Source: Oscarella lobularis
Taxonomy: Eukaryota > Porifera > Homoscleromorpha > Homosclerophorida > Oscarellidae
Direction of reading: 5' to 3'
Assembly: GCF_947507565.1 (NCBI RefSeq)
Contig: NC_089176.1
Location: 1,426,001 to 1,490,000 of the forward strand
DNA length: 64,000 nt
The notes below the pieces were generated by a model, which was not told the DNA's origin, ran no database searches, and was given only the letters and a program-made list of their open reading frames with translations. Shown here one piece after another: positions 11,588 to 25,300 of this stretch. Every line of letters begins with the position of its first letter. The first letter of the stretch is position 1. Both the position numbers and the translations under genes were made by a program.

Positions 11588-14500
11588 TCAAAGTTTTATG
11601 TACTGATTTCGGCTTCTTCTCTGTTGAATCTTTGCTCTTCTTGATACCAGGAAGTGAATAATTGTGACCGCTACAACAAAAAGCACGAAAAGAAAGTTTA
11701 TAGCAAAAACGAGTATTTCTGAAACTTCAGAAGTCAGGACGCTGTCGCGATTTGTCATGCAGTTGAAGGTGACCGCAATGGTAAATGACGCCGCGACGTC
11801 AATCCAACTTTCAAAATTCCACTTGGTATAGCTAATGAACGGTTTTGCAGTCGCAACAAAATAGCTAAATCCAACCAGTAACAGGTTGAATAAAATTGCT
11901 TGAACGTCTCGCTGAAATAGAGGGAAGATAGAAATAACAATAGCAAGTGCTAAACGACGAAGCATTAGAAAAATCGCCATGTATTTCTGATACGGTTTTT
12001 TGTAAGAAGAGATTAGCACGTCCAAATACGATAGACAAGGACGTCGTCTCCGATTTGAACTCAGCTGTAGTCGTTTCCTAAGCAAGAAAAAGATTGATGT
12101 TGGAAAGAGGCCAATATTAGCAACCGTAAGTATTATGCCAAGTATGAGCAGAATTCTGTATTCAGCGGAGGAACAGTTGATCCAGGGATACGCTTTCATG
12201 TAGTAGTCATTTGTTCCAGGATTGATAACACATGGAAGCAGGATTTGAATAAGTTGGTTAGAAATGGGATAGAAGAAAACGTTCAAAAGAAGTAGAAGCT
12301 GCCCTTTTGCTTTTCTCTTAACCAATTCAAAAAGTTTTTTCTTCCTATTTAGTCTATACGCAAGTGGCCTCTTTCGTATAGCGAAACAGTCTGCTTGATA
12401 ATCGAGAAGAAATAGGAATAATTCGAATCCGCTTACAACAAAAGGAACGGCAACTAGAAAGAGTAGTCGTCCAAGAGGAGAAAACAGGGGTGAAAACGTA
12501 CACGAAAGTCCGTAGAAATTGAAGTTAATTAGATTCTTGACCCACCTTGCTGCTTCAAACACTTTCATTCTATCCAATACCTTGGCGAACGAGCAGTACT
12601 TGCATTCAACGTGCAGACTTGTAACATTGAGCGAATCCATTACTTGAACGTACATAATCAATGTCATAGCGAACGCTTTGATTGCTCTAAGACGTCCGAA
12701 AACTGCCAGTAGCACAAATGTGCAATAGATTTCCACCAGCCAAGCAGGTAGAACGTGAAAAGTTCCAAACAAAATTATAGCCAGCGATAGGGCAATGTAA
12801 CAAATCGTGTTCACCAATCTTGCCACCTTTCTTCCACAGATAAAATAATATCCGTATTTTTGAAGTTTTTCAGACGCCCACGTTAAGAAGAGCACAAGGA
12901 ATATGCCAACAATTGCCAGTCCAACGGCAATACCTTGAAATTTTGTTTTCTTACACGAATGGCATTTTTGGTCTTCACGGTAATAGTGAGGTTCACACTG
13001 AGAGCAGAGTCGCCCGTAAGCGTGGCTTGTGCACAAACAGCTTTTCGTACACGACACAGTTACTCTGTCGTCGTTGAGGTAACAAGTGCAATTGTTAGTC
13101 GGATTGCAGCGAAAACTGTCTTTGTACACGGAATCGCAGAGAATGAGATCAGTCATGTTATCAGGACTTGGAACTGGATATGTATTCTTTTCCATGTAGA
13201 TTACGCTGTTGTTTGTTTTCCCTGGGCATTTAGAATGATTAAAATTACACGGTCTACAATTTCCGTAAAAACCAAAATGCTCCCTGTTGCAACGGCACAA
13301 CACGTGGTAGTAGTAAGTGCTATTGACGTACAGTAGACCATAATCCGATCCGCCATTAGTTTGATGAATTTGAATTTGAGGACATTGAAAATTTGCCTTA
13401 TTCCCTTCCGTTGCGACATCGTAATTAATGGTAGTAAATCTTGGCATCGGATTTTCTCTACTTTTGCTTTGCAGCTTTTTATTTCCTCGAAGGTCTATCA
13501 ATTTAATAGATCGAAAAAGTTCGCATGATTCCGGTATGGAACCTTCAAGGTCATTCCAGCTGAGGTCAAGCACCTGAAGGTAAGACTGTTGAAATTCAGG
13601 ACGTGGAATCTTGCCAACCAATTTGTTATTTGATAGCCTCAATGCAACAAGATAGTCAAGTGATGACCACAGCAAGTGAAACAGGTCTCCTTGCAGACCG
13701 GTTGATGCGAAGTTAAATGTTAGAATCGGACACTTTTGTTTTCTACTTCGAAAAGGACCGAGAAATAGCTGTCCTAGCCTATGCGTTGTAAGGTCTGTAA
13801 ATGGATTGAAGCTAAAATCCAAAATTTGTATTTTCGGAAGAAAACTGTACCAAGAATACGACGAAATGGAACGAAACCTATTGTGAGAAACATCCAGGGA
13901 TATTAGGTTTGTAGCGTTTAGCACAGAAGACGGAAACTCGCCCACCAAGTAATTTTGACTCAAATCAATTATAGTAGTGTTGATTGGAAATTTCATTTTT
14001 GATGAAATGTTTCCAGTGAGACGGTTTTTGCTGAGATCTAGAACTTCAAGATTTGGCCATATAAGATGCATATCTTCTGGCAGTTGACCCTTGAATTTAT
14101 TTTTCTCCAAGAGCAAATATTTGATGTTTCTCAGCGGAAACAATTGGCTTATGTGTCCCTCAAACGACAACAACGTCAAGTCCATGGCAAATAGATTATG
14201 CAATTGATGTATGTCTGGATGTAGAAAGCCGCCTAGCTCGTTCATTGCAATATTTAAAACTTGCAAGCATTTCATCTTTCCCACCTCGTGTCCCATTCCA
14301 TTTCCTTTCAGTTTGCAATTGTTGAGCTGAAGGTGGGAAATATTTGTATACAATCCTAAAGTAGACCAGGGAATGGGGCCCGTAAGCAATGTGGAAGTCA
14401 TTTTAAAAACGATAAGAGGGAGCTGCTTTTTAGGCAAGAAAACGCTGAGCAATCCATGAATACCGAAGTTGGTCTCTAAGTTAAGAAACTGAAGGTCTTC

Positions 14501-15009
14501 CAGGTCCCATAGGAACTTCAGTTTCTCAACGGATCCGGATAAATTATTTCCTGGAAGGTAGATACCAATAACGAAACCTTTTCCCGATGAAATCACACCC
14601 TTCCAACAACAAAGGGAATGATTCGAATTCCAATTCTCGTCATGTCTCCAGTTTCGTCCTCCCAGGATGTGGTAGAATTTTCGCAGAATGGACTTTTCTC
14701 TTTCTACTCTCTCTTTCAAAGCCGCAGTGTCGCTTTCACTTTTGCAAAATTGTTCAGATGCACAGTTCACGTCTATAGAAAAGTTAGGTAGAAAGCGCTG
14801 GGAGAGCCTGCTCCTTCGGGTCTGGAGTGACATGCAGCTCCAAACTAAACTATAAAGACCGGTAGTCATCTTACTGCGCGCACTGAAGAGGAGGGTCTTG
14901 TCAGAAAGGTAAGTTTCAGATGGCGGGCATTGATAGGAGAAGTCAGCGAGAAGACTCAGAAAGAAGCTGACAAGCGTACACAGCCAAGCAGCTCTCCTGA
15001 AGCCTTCAT
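11588..15009 (-). CDS. LRR multi-pass membrane receptor B, start codon shifted out of frame
   Basis: Exon 2 is 11588-14772 and exon 1 is 14875-15009; the 102 bp intron sits at the same place as in receptor A. The body is a close copy of A: LRR N-cap with G-G-R-N-W, about 15 plant-type LRRs, a cysteine-rich stalk, then 10-11 membrane helices. Residue changes are spread mainly through the LRRs. The signal-peptide hydrophobic core is present, but the ATG at 15007-15009, equivalent to the start of A, is out of frame with it because of a two-base insertion (GGAGAGCTG against GGAGCTG in A). The frame that carries the signal peptide has no ATG before an upstream stop. So B is either a pseudogene, an assembly error or uses another first exon. 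Confidence 0.75.
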
Positions 15010-15016
15010 TGCACAA

Positions 15017-15806
15017 GTTTAAGTGCGTGTCGGAGACTGTACACTAATTAGATTACACGAATTGCATTTTCGGTTTCAGGAGTTAAGTCTCATATGAAAT
15101 GACTTCCGTGGAATGAAATGGATGAAACACGCTCAAATCTTCAGAAAGTCGTTGAACCTGATAGACAGCCTCCCTAAAGACAAATCCCAGTGTATAACAT
15201 GCACTAGGACAATCTTGCCCTTGTAGATAATACTCAAGCTGAGTCAACTACGGAACAGATACTCTAGTACACTGGAGCTACCGTATCCCGTGAGAATTCT
15301 GGGATGGTCCCGAGTCCTCTCTCTAATTACATCTGCTAGCTAGCAATCGCGCTATCAATTTTCTAACGCCGGTCGGGTCGTTCGGAGCCGGTCGGCAGGG
15401 GCCGTCGGCAGGAGACGATGGAGTCCCAGGGACGCTACGCGACCGTGCGCTAGCGAGCTTTTAGTGAGGGCACAGGAGCTGCACACTGGGCACAGGGCAT
15501 ATCTCTGGTGAGGGGGACAACGCAGGAACACGATCGAGGGCGTCCATTAGCCATCTGCCCGCAAAGACGAACAGTCCATCTTTACCAAGATACGGGCAAC
15601 GGTGGTTTATCGCACCGTCGCGGCAACTCGCGTGAGAGACGCGACAATTTTTAGAGCACTCCTAGGTCGGTGCCTTGGCTAAAGTTCCTGGCTAGGGGTG
15701 GTAAGTAAACGTGTCAGAAAACAGATTTTCTATAAACTAGAACAGAAATGTCTGTCTGCATGGCCAAGTGCAGGCAATCTTCCTCACCTCTATCATACGT
15801 TCGATG
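15017..15806. other. Intergenic region
   Basis: About 790 bp between the 5' end of LRR receptor B and the 3' end of the reelin-like gene. 15360-15450 is CpG-rich with several GGTCGG-like repeats; the rest is mixed. No open frame, RNA gene or transposon end stands out. It should hold the promoter of LRR-B and the 3' UTR of the reelin-like gene. Confidence 0.45.
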
Positions 15807-16348
15807 TCAAAGAGCATGGACGTTAGCATAGGTACGAGACGTCGACTTCGTTTTTGAAACCGATGATGTATTCCTGGTCAAGTCCTTCAGATTGACGGTT
15901 TCGTACACAGGCTCGTTTTTTCTCGGTGCCACTAACGAAGGACTCTCGGAGTAGGCGTGACGCGTAGGTGCTCCTGCCTGGCCAACCGATTCCTCGTTTT
16001 CATTCTCCACTTGCTTCCTTCTCTTCTTTCGGAGAATGAGTACGACCAAAATGGCAATGACGAAAGCCGATAATATTCCAACAAACGGTCCCACCCACAC
16101 GTCCGACTTAGAATTGTCTCCAACGAGTTTGCAATCTTTATCATTGGACGCAGAGCACTGACACCGGTCGCCACTAAAACTGTAGTCGCAATCGCATTTG
16201 AAGGCGTTGCTATTTTCCGCGACGGTTACGCACTGCCCTCGTCCGCTGCACAGATCCAAATCAGAACAGGCAGGCCCAATGTAGACGTTATCGATTGCCC
16301 AAACGAAATCTCCGGACTGCGCCGAATGGTACCATCGGAAACGTGTGT
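15807..16348 (-). CDS. Last exon of the reelin-like gene: EGF, transmembrane helix, signalling tail
   Basis: The exon starts at an acceptor near 16349 with the last reelin strand (R-F-R-W, then W-A-I-D-N-V-Y-I-G). It then has an EGF (C-S-G-R-G-Q-C to [12 protein letters not shown]). A hydrophobic helix of about 22 residues lies at about 16035-16104 and is followed by R-K-K-R-R-K, a stop-transfer signal. The tail of about 85 residues is rich in Ser and Thr and holds three Tyr motifs: H-A-Y-S, V-Y-E-T-V and, near the end, T-Y-A-N-V. Y-A-N-V fits the pY-x-N rule for Grb2-type SH2 binding. Phosphorylation is inferred. Confidence 0.82.
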
Positions 16349-19300
16349 GACTAGATAAAAAGAAAGCGACCGGTCAAGGTAAATTTTCTTAGCATTTTGA
16401 CTATTTATGATTTAACTGCTCGTCCTATTATTTAGAAAAAGGAGCCATAAATATCCTACGCTTGCTCCTTTTTTAAAAAGCTTATTAGATTTTCTTACTT
16501 TGAAAGAGATCCACTTGGAAGGGAAGCCATGATACGACTCCAGCTTCCAATTGAGCTTGAAGTGTCACAGAACGTTTCCGCGTCGCAGAGAGTCTTCAAG
16601 TCAACCCAAGTTGATCCGAAGTCAATCGAGTATTGAAGGTACACGATATCGTTTAGCGATGCCGCCGAAATTTCGCAGCCAATGGTAAATTCGAACGTGA
16701 CGTAATAATCGTCGAAAATTTTTAGATCGCGCGACGTAATGTACTTCTGCCCAATACCAGGCGAAGACAAGAAAGCATTGTCGCTTGAGGATCTGTTACT
16801 CGATTGGTTCCAACAGAATTGGTGAACTTCGAAAAGGTTAGAAATGAAAAGCCAGTTACTGGTTCTAATTGGATCGAAGTCGTCTTCTAAAGCTCTTGCG
16901 CTCATTTTGCTTTCGCCGATGAAGACGTCTGTCAAAGTCCAATCACTCGTGTTTCTGCCCGGGCCATCCGGCTGCCACCAACGGAAGCGACTTGCCCTGG
17001 ATTTAGCCGCTGACGGAAGGCCAATGACAACATGAGTCATAGAGGTGTGGCTTGCGTGAGGTAAGGTCTCCAATAGAGTCCAAGTTAGTCCGCCGTTTAG
17101 AGAGAAGTGAACCAGAACGTCGTTGGCAGTCTCGGTAACTAAAGGGAGTAATTGAATGTCAAATTCTATATGTCCCGCACGTGTTGTGTCCAAGTCAGCC
17201 GTTACGATTTGCCGGTATCCCGGCAACGAGAATTTCACTGGGGACACAGGCATTAGACGAGTATAGGAAAAGTGAATGAGACTTCTTACGTCCTTTCGAT
17301 AGACCATCCGAAAATGCCGCGCCTTGCGCGAAAGACCACTTTACTTGATTGAGAAAACCGCCTGAGGAAAACGTATCTATCATTTCTGTGGCGAATTCGG
17401 TTAAAACGGTTTCGCAGTAACGACCAGTAAAACCCTGATCACATCTAGGTAAGCATGATCAATAGTTTAAATAAAAGCGGCTAGGAAGCTCAGCCAACCT
17501 ACATGCAATGATCTGGCTGACAACGGCCATGACCACTGCACATTTTTGGACAGGAATGTCCAATAAAAACTGTGAAGAAGCAAACACATTTAGTTGAAGT
17601 AATTTAATCCTCCGTCATCATACTATTGTCTATTGCCCAAGGTAGTGATGATACTGGTTGGTGCCATCGAAAACGAGTTGACATTGTGACTGCGTCTCGT
17701 GACAGAGCTAAGGTGATGCGACGCCAACTACGCGTACGAGAATTATGCTTTGTCTACGTGCCCATTAGCGTAAGTTTACCTTCCTGTACTGTAGTAGATA
17801 GACGGCATCTGGTAGACTTCGCCGGTGGTACATAACTCGGGCAAACAACCTTTCTGTACGCGACGCCAATTGAGCGAGACTGAAGTCCGAAATTCGAAAG
17901 AAATGCTAAAAATTCGAATAGATGAATACCGAAAGATTCTGGACGAGTTCACCCTTCGTTTTCGTTTGCCGAACGTAGGCCACATCCAACGTTAATATCG
18001 AACTGGGCAACATACCAAGTTTCGGTCAGGTTTTGACGAATGATGATTGAGTCAATCGACCAGACATCAGTGTCGGCTCCGTTGTGCACGTCCTGCGTCC
18101 ATTGAAAGCGAGTCGAAACATTTCGAGCGTCAAGTGGAAGAGTAAGAGACACATGTCGTGGTCTCTAAAATTTAATCTGTTAAAGCCGTTTAAGAATTAA
18201 TGACCCATTATTACTCTAAACGCATCATAAGAAAATAATTGCCACAATTTCCAGGTTTGCCCGTCAGTTGAATAAGAGAGGATGACGCTCTCTGACTGAT
18301 GATCAGCATTTTCGCAGTGCCAATTATTTTCCGAACTTCCACCTGATTAGATTTTATAAAATATTTAAGTCAACCTGCATAAACCATGTGATCACCAATC
18401 ATAAGATAGAATTCAAGTATGTCCATGACGGACGTGTCGGTCGTTCTTGTAGTCAGCCGTCGCGTGCAACACCTGTCAAAGACAAGCGCATAACCGCTAT
18501 CAACGATGCCACAGCGAGTCGAACGCCGTCCTCCTTCCATGCTCCACCTGAATTGGTTGTTTAGTTAATCATGATGATTTGCTAATTGCAGTATGAAAAC
18601 TTACCCCCAGGGAAATGAATTGTCAAACAGTTCGTACACTTGCATATTCCACATAGAAAGAAAAGCTATGTCTTTAGTGACGGCGTTAGATTGAGTCATT
18701 GTAGATAGATTGAAAAGCATCACTGGATTCCATCTATTACACTTTCCAGAACTAATTTCAGCTCCGGAAGCCTGATTCCAATTTGCAGAGTTCGTTGAGT
18801 TGAACCTAAAGGAAGATTGTTACTGTTCTTTCTAAACGCTTTCGCAAGCAACACACGTTTCTGTCAGCTCTGTTACATTCTTTATGGTGTACTCGCCAAT
18901 AAAGAGATCATCAATGGCCCAAGCACTAATCCCAGCTGAATAATAGCCATACTGCCAAAATCGAAAACGAGTTTGCTGCGAACTTCTTGCGGTATACGGT
19001 ATAGAAATAGAACGTCTTGTCGGTTTAGAAGGGCCCCTGTAATTGTACAAAAAATAACACGGCCCTTTGTAAGATTGAAAAAAAGACGCCATTACCCTGC
19101 ATTTGCCAAATTTCTCCAAGTTACTCCACCATTTGTAGAATACTGAACGACCATTTGGCGTGAGTACCCGCTTCCACAGTACCTGTGGATAAATTGAATG
19201 TAGCTGTAGCGGTTGACGTTCAATTTCATGTCCACGTTCGCCTTCTTCACCAAATACTAGGGAATTTCCTGATGACAGATATCCGCATTCATTTGAGACT

Positions 19301-22300
19301 TTTGCGCTTTCAATAACTGAAAATGCGTCTAATCTAGAATATTTTCCATCGAAGCGCTCCTTAATTAGTCAAAAGTCTCTTACGATTTGACGTGAACCAA
19401 CCGAGATTACCTTAATTTCAAAAGGTTTGTACGTGGCCGACTGACTACACTGATATCCACTGTAGCCAGAGTCGCACAAGCATTGAACGTTAGTTGTGCA
19501 CCGACCGTGACCACTGCAGAAATTTGGGCAACTATTTCCAATGTATACGTTGCCAATAGCCCAACCAAATGCGACACCTTAGTAAGACCATACGTCATGT
19601 TTACTACTGCATACTAGACTTACCGCCAGATGAGGCTAGCCATCTGAGTTGAATATTTTGATAAAAATATGAATAAGGCAATTGCGTCTGGCTGAACGGA
19701 ATGGTAACACGAGTCCAGTTGCTCATTGAACCCGATCTGTATATAGACGAACTTCTATACCTAAACGATGTCGGTTATAGAGTAAATTTTCATTTTCAAG
19801 CACATACCCTCCTCTGGAGCAACCGCGTGCCGGCTGACAGCCCGAATCCAAAAGCGTCCAAACGTCATTGCCTCTGGAGTACTGCAGCTCGACGCTCGTT
19901 GACGAAGACATATTCTGTCCACCGCAGTCTACGACTATTTCAAACTGGACAGTAGTACTTGCACTGAAGCGAAAGCGCGATGTTGACAAGTAGCGTCTGG
20001 TAGTTGAAAAGAAATTCGAAAAATACAGTGACGAGAACAACGACGAGCAGTGCGGCTGCATAGAAGAGCCGGGATGAAACGTCCAAAAAGCGTTGCTAAA
20101 GCAAAAAATTAGGCCTGTTTTAGCTACCTGTACGCAAAAGGAATTAGGTTCTAACTTCATTGGATCAAATGAGTCGAAGAAAGGCTGCCGCCGGCGGTCG
20201 TAGACGGAGTTGATGTATACGTCATCAACCGCCCACACGTCCAGATCGAATCCCCTTGCGTACGCTTGAAACCATCGAAGGCGAGTAGAATTTGTCTGCG
20301 CCCCCGAAAGGGAATAGATCGCCCTTGGTTTGTTCTCTGATAGTATTCCAAGTCTTGACCACGTTCTTCCTCCGTCAGTTGAAAATTGTAACGCAACATA
20401 GTTTGTGGTTCTTGCCAGTGAGACTGAACAGCGTCTATCACTGCTGTATTTGAAACTGAATTCAAGTTCCGGCGAAAAGGCGGTCAAATCCAAGTCAACG
20501 GTTTGAAGTAATCGTGAACGACCAGTACTGTTATGAAGGATTAGAAAATGTCGGTTTATTATTTAATAGAGTAACGTACTAGAAGACGGCGGCGTTTCCA
20601 GCCGATATAACGCCGCACAGCGTTCCAATCAGACCACCTCCAATCCAGGACCACTTTGATGAGGAAAAACCTGTCTCAAACGTTTCTCGGAGATAGGTGG
20701 GGTTTTCATGCAATGAAACGTTGCATAGAACTCCACTGTGCCCAGAATCACACTGACATGTTCCTACATACAGACTGGTTTAGCTTATGGCATCCGACAT
20801 GAGACGTAATTTACCGCACTCGCAGTAGCCCCATCGCCTATCTGTGTCGTAGTTAGACGTCGTAGCACACCACGGATGTTCTCGACCACGAACAATGCAC
20901 GAGTAGTACTGAATGCCGTTGAAGAAGAAAGGAAACGTGCAGGCACGCCCATCATCATTGCCACCGCAGACAACGCTTTGTGCCTTCCCGACAGCTGTAA
21001 TTATGCATTTACCGTGGCCTGAGCAATCGCCTGGACAAGAATTACCTACAAAACTAAATGGATTAGAGAGAAGAAACGAGAATTCTGCGTACCTATGTAT
21101 ACGTTGTCTATAGCCCAGTTGGCGGTCGACGAAAAGCTTGGTTGTTTGTATCGAAACTGGGTTCGACTGCTGATTACAGCATCGTCTAATTTAATTTGTA
21201 TTCTTGCCCAGGAGTGGAATAGGACGGATTTGTAAACACTAAAAGGCTAAGCATTCAATACAGAGTAACGATTAAGGTAAGCTACCCAAAATACAAGACT
21301 GTAGTTACTTACCATCATAGTTTTGCATTGCAGTGACGTTGTAGGGTTGCATGCTGTAACAACTGGTTGCCATTTTTGCCCCAGATCGACAGAGTACTCC
21401 AAATTAATGTCATAGCTTGATACATCCTGAGCTGATTTTTCCATAATTAAGTCAAACTGTAGAAATTTTTCTCGACCCCCACTGGAAAAAGCAACGTGAT
21501 TAAGAGCCCATTCATCTAATCCTCTATTGCTGTGCTTAAGTTGACGCCAACGGATAACTGTTGCTCGTTTTCGGGCATCAGAAGGCAATTTTATTGTGAC
21601 TGGCCGAGATGACCGATAAGCTGTGGAAGGAATTAGAGTTCGCGAGGTATTGCTTAGAGTAAATCGTAAGGCTTACCGTTGTAGACAAGCGTGAGCAATA
21701 GCGCGAAATTTGCTCTATTTGAGTGGGTGTATTCTACAACGACTGACTCCCCTCCCTCTGCCGGATCACATTGACCGCCACCAATGATAATCCAGAAAAT
21801 AAGCAGTCTAGAAACAAGAGCATAATAAACTCGGCAGTACAGCTTTTCTACTCGGCTTCTACTCGGTTTCCGTTAAATCTAGAGGTTGGGTCTGAATTGA
21901 CCGAACACCCGACTGATTGAAAAACGCTTGGTAAACTCCATATGCGTTGCATTTTGCCGTGCTTGTTATTGATCCACCTGATATGCTTCCCCATTCGCTT
22001 AACTGACTAAAATTCTCAATTAAAGTTTTTACTTTAAAAATCCTTTTTTATTAAGTTCAAACCCGAACGTTATTGCTTCTGAAAAGTCGGAAGGAAAGTT
22101 TTTTCCTAATAGCACTTCAGGAATAAATGCAACGTGATTAATAGACCATTTGTCGTTAGATCCTGAGTGAGAAAGCTGTCTCCACTGAATGGCTGTGCTT
22201 GCTGTCTTAGCTTCAGCTGGCAAAGCAACTTTCACTAGTTTCGAAACTTTATAGGCTGCAGAGAACAAATAAAACAAAGAAACAAATTAAAGATTTGCCT

Positions 22301-25300
22301 ACCGTTATAACCAAGTTGGTTCATAGTAGTGAACGAATGATTTTGAGCTGATGTAGCAAATTCTACAACTACAGACTCTCCCCTTTCAGCAGAATTACAA
22401 GAACCACCACTGCCAAGCACGAACCAAAACGTCAGCTCTCTATAAAGAGTAATTTTTTAAAACAGCAACCACGCTTTTCAGCATAACCTTACTTCATTTT
22501 GCGAAGGTCCAGCGGTTGTGTTCGAATGTATCGCTCTCTGTAACGGTTACTACTGAAAAAGGCTTGGTATGTGCCGTATGAATGGCAGTGGGAGTGCTCT
22601 GTTATTGTCCCTCCAGAAAGTTCAGCCCAATTGCTGAAATCGCTGCAAATACAGACAAACAATAAGTTTTAAAGAACTCCGCAAGCTCTCATACCCAAAT
22701 GTCGTTGAGGCAGAAAAATCGGACGGAAAGCTTTCACTGAAACGTCCAATGACTTCAGCAACAAAGTACACACCATTTATTGCCCATTCGGCATCACCGC
22801 CAGAACTGAAAGCGAGCTGGCGCCACCGAATTACCGTACTGGGAGTTTGAGCATCAAGAGGGAGAGGTATTTGAAGACGAGACGGCCAACGCCCTGTGAG
22901 ATACACGAACTTGCAAGAGACAAACAATTCACAGACGGAATTGTACTGTACGGTATACTGTCAGCATAGTTTTGAAATTCAACGGCAAAGAAGCGTACTC
23001 CACGACCACTGATTCATCAAATGACGCAGAGTTGCAGCCATCTATTCCAAGTACAATCCAAAACACTAGTTCCCTATAAAACGACATCAATCCATTCAAT
23101 CCATTTATCTATTGAGAACTTTACTCGGCCTTTCTCAAATCAAGAGGTTGCGTGGCAATGTATCGATCCTGCCAACCGCTAAAGAAAGCCTGGTACGATC
23201 CGGGACCGCCAAAAGCGTAACAGGAAGATGAACTAGTGATGAACCCTCCGCTAATACTTGCCCAGCTTTGATTCCTGCATTCAATGCAAGCTATGGACAA
23301 AATGATATTATGATATGGTGACTTACTGAAGCGAAGCAGTGAAGTTGCTGGGAAAATTGACGTCAAGAATGAACTTAATATTATTGAGTGCCCATTGAGC
23401 TAATCCGCTTCCTCGATTAGATAATTGGCGCCATTGAATCGTTGTTGAAGCAGCTTGAGCTGCGATAGGCAACGCAACCTCGACTTCTTGTGGTGATTGA
23501 TAGGCTAAACATATTAAATATACCGTGCAGCAAAGAGAGCCCGCCGTGTGTGACATTTAATCTTACAGTTATAGGAAAGGTACTGCAGTGGGCGAAAAGT
23601 AGAGTATTGGGGAGCCCAGTACTCTACTACGATAGATTCTTGCGTCGTAGCAGTACCGCAGCCACTTCCACCCAAGACAATCCAAAAGGAAATTGCTCTA
23701 GAATGTACGCATTGAGAAATAAATTGAACGGAAAATAAATTTACCTAACGCTTTGCAGATCCAAAGCCTGCGTTCGAATGTAGCGTGGGCTGCTTTGGTC
23801 AAAAAACGCCTGGTATCCATATCCATACGCTCTGCAAGGATGATGATATGAATCTGATACATTTCCTCCGGAAATGGCAGACCAGTACAATCCGCTTTCC
23901 CTGCGAGCAAACGATTTAGTGTTTATAGCACTATGAAACGAAACTTTTATACCCAAATGCAGTAGAAGATGAAAAATAAGAAGGAAAATTGCTTGGTCTG
24001 GTAAACGTTATGTGATTCAGTGACCACTCATCTAAATTCTTTCCGCTGTGCTTCATTTGACGCCAACGGATCGCCGTGCTCGCAGTTCTTGCAGACAGTG
24101 GTAACAAAACGGAGACTGAGGTGACTGCATGCAAAAGAAGAAATAGCAAAAACTATATTAGGTAAATCCGTAATATACCGTGGGGTTCAACGGTGTACAT
24201 CACAATGAAAGTAGAATTTTGAGAAGAAGAATATTCTACGACCACAGATTCACCAGAATCAGCCGGCTCACATCCTCCGCCAAATGCAATCCGAAAGTGC
24301 AAATAACTAAAGATCTTAGTAGGTATCTGCGTTATATTCAAACTGAACCTAGCATTTACGCAGCGCTTCGCAAATCCAGCGGTTGCGTTTGGATAAAACG
24401 TTCTTCGCTTTGGCTAAAGAAGGCCTGGTTAACTCCGTAGGCGCGACATTTAGCAGCGTCAGTCACAGATCCACCAGAAATTCTTGCCCACAGACTCTGA
24501 GATCTGTGATTCAAAACATTTATCATTGACGTTATAGAAATTGGGAAATACCCAAACGTTGTAGAAGAAGTGAAATCAGCAGAAAATTGTTCAATAACGG
24601 GAATAACAGATCCAGTAAACCGAATGTTGTTAATAGACCATTCATCATTCCAATATCCGTCATGTTGCAGTTGGCGCCAGCGAATGGTAGTACTAGCAGT
24701 TCTTGCTTCAAGGGGAAGAAAAACTTCAGCATACTGATTGTTTTGATAGCCTATAAAACTTCTTGTACCCTGTGCCAATAATTTTACGGTTAGCTCACCG
24801 TCGTTCTTAAGAAACTCAATGATCCGAAAGTTTGAGCTGTGATAGGCATACTCAACTACGACCGACTTATTTACTGATTCTGCAACTTCGCAGCCGCTGC
24901 CACCGATTACAATCCAAAATGTCACCGTTCTAAACAGGTCAAATCGAAACAATTATAATGGTAATGAATAATAACGCACTCAATGTTTCGCAGATCTAGC
25001 GGCTGTGTTTTAATAAATCGTGGTCCTGATTGGTAAAAAAAAGCTTGGTAGCCCGATCCGTAAGCGAAGCAGTCGGGTCTGCTTGAGACTTGGCCACCTG
25101 AGATAGCTGCCCAATAGCTAAACGAACTGAAAATTAATTAACCAAATGTAAGACGAAAACAATTAATTTCTCTCTCAAATAAACTGAGTACCCAAACGTT
25201 GTGGAAGAAGAAAATTCGGCCGGAAAAGAAGAGAATTCTGTTGGATGAACGCCACTAATGACCACGTGGTTCAAAGACCATTCAGAATTGTCGTATGTTT

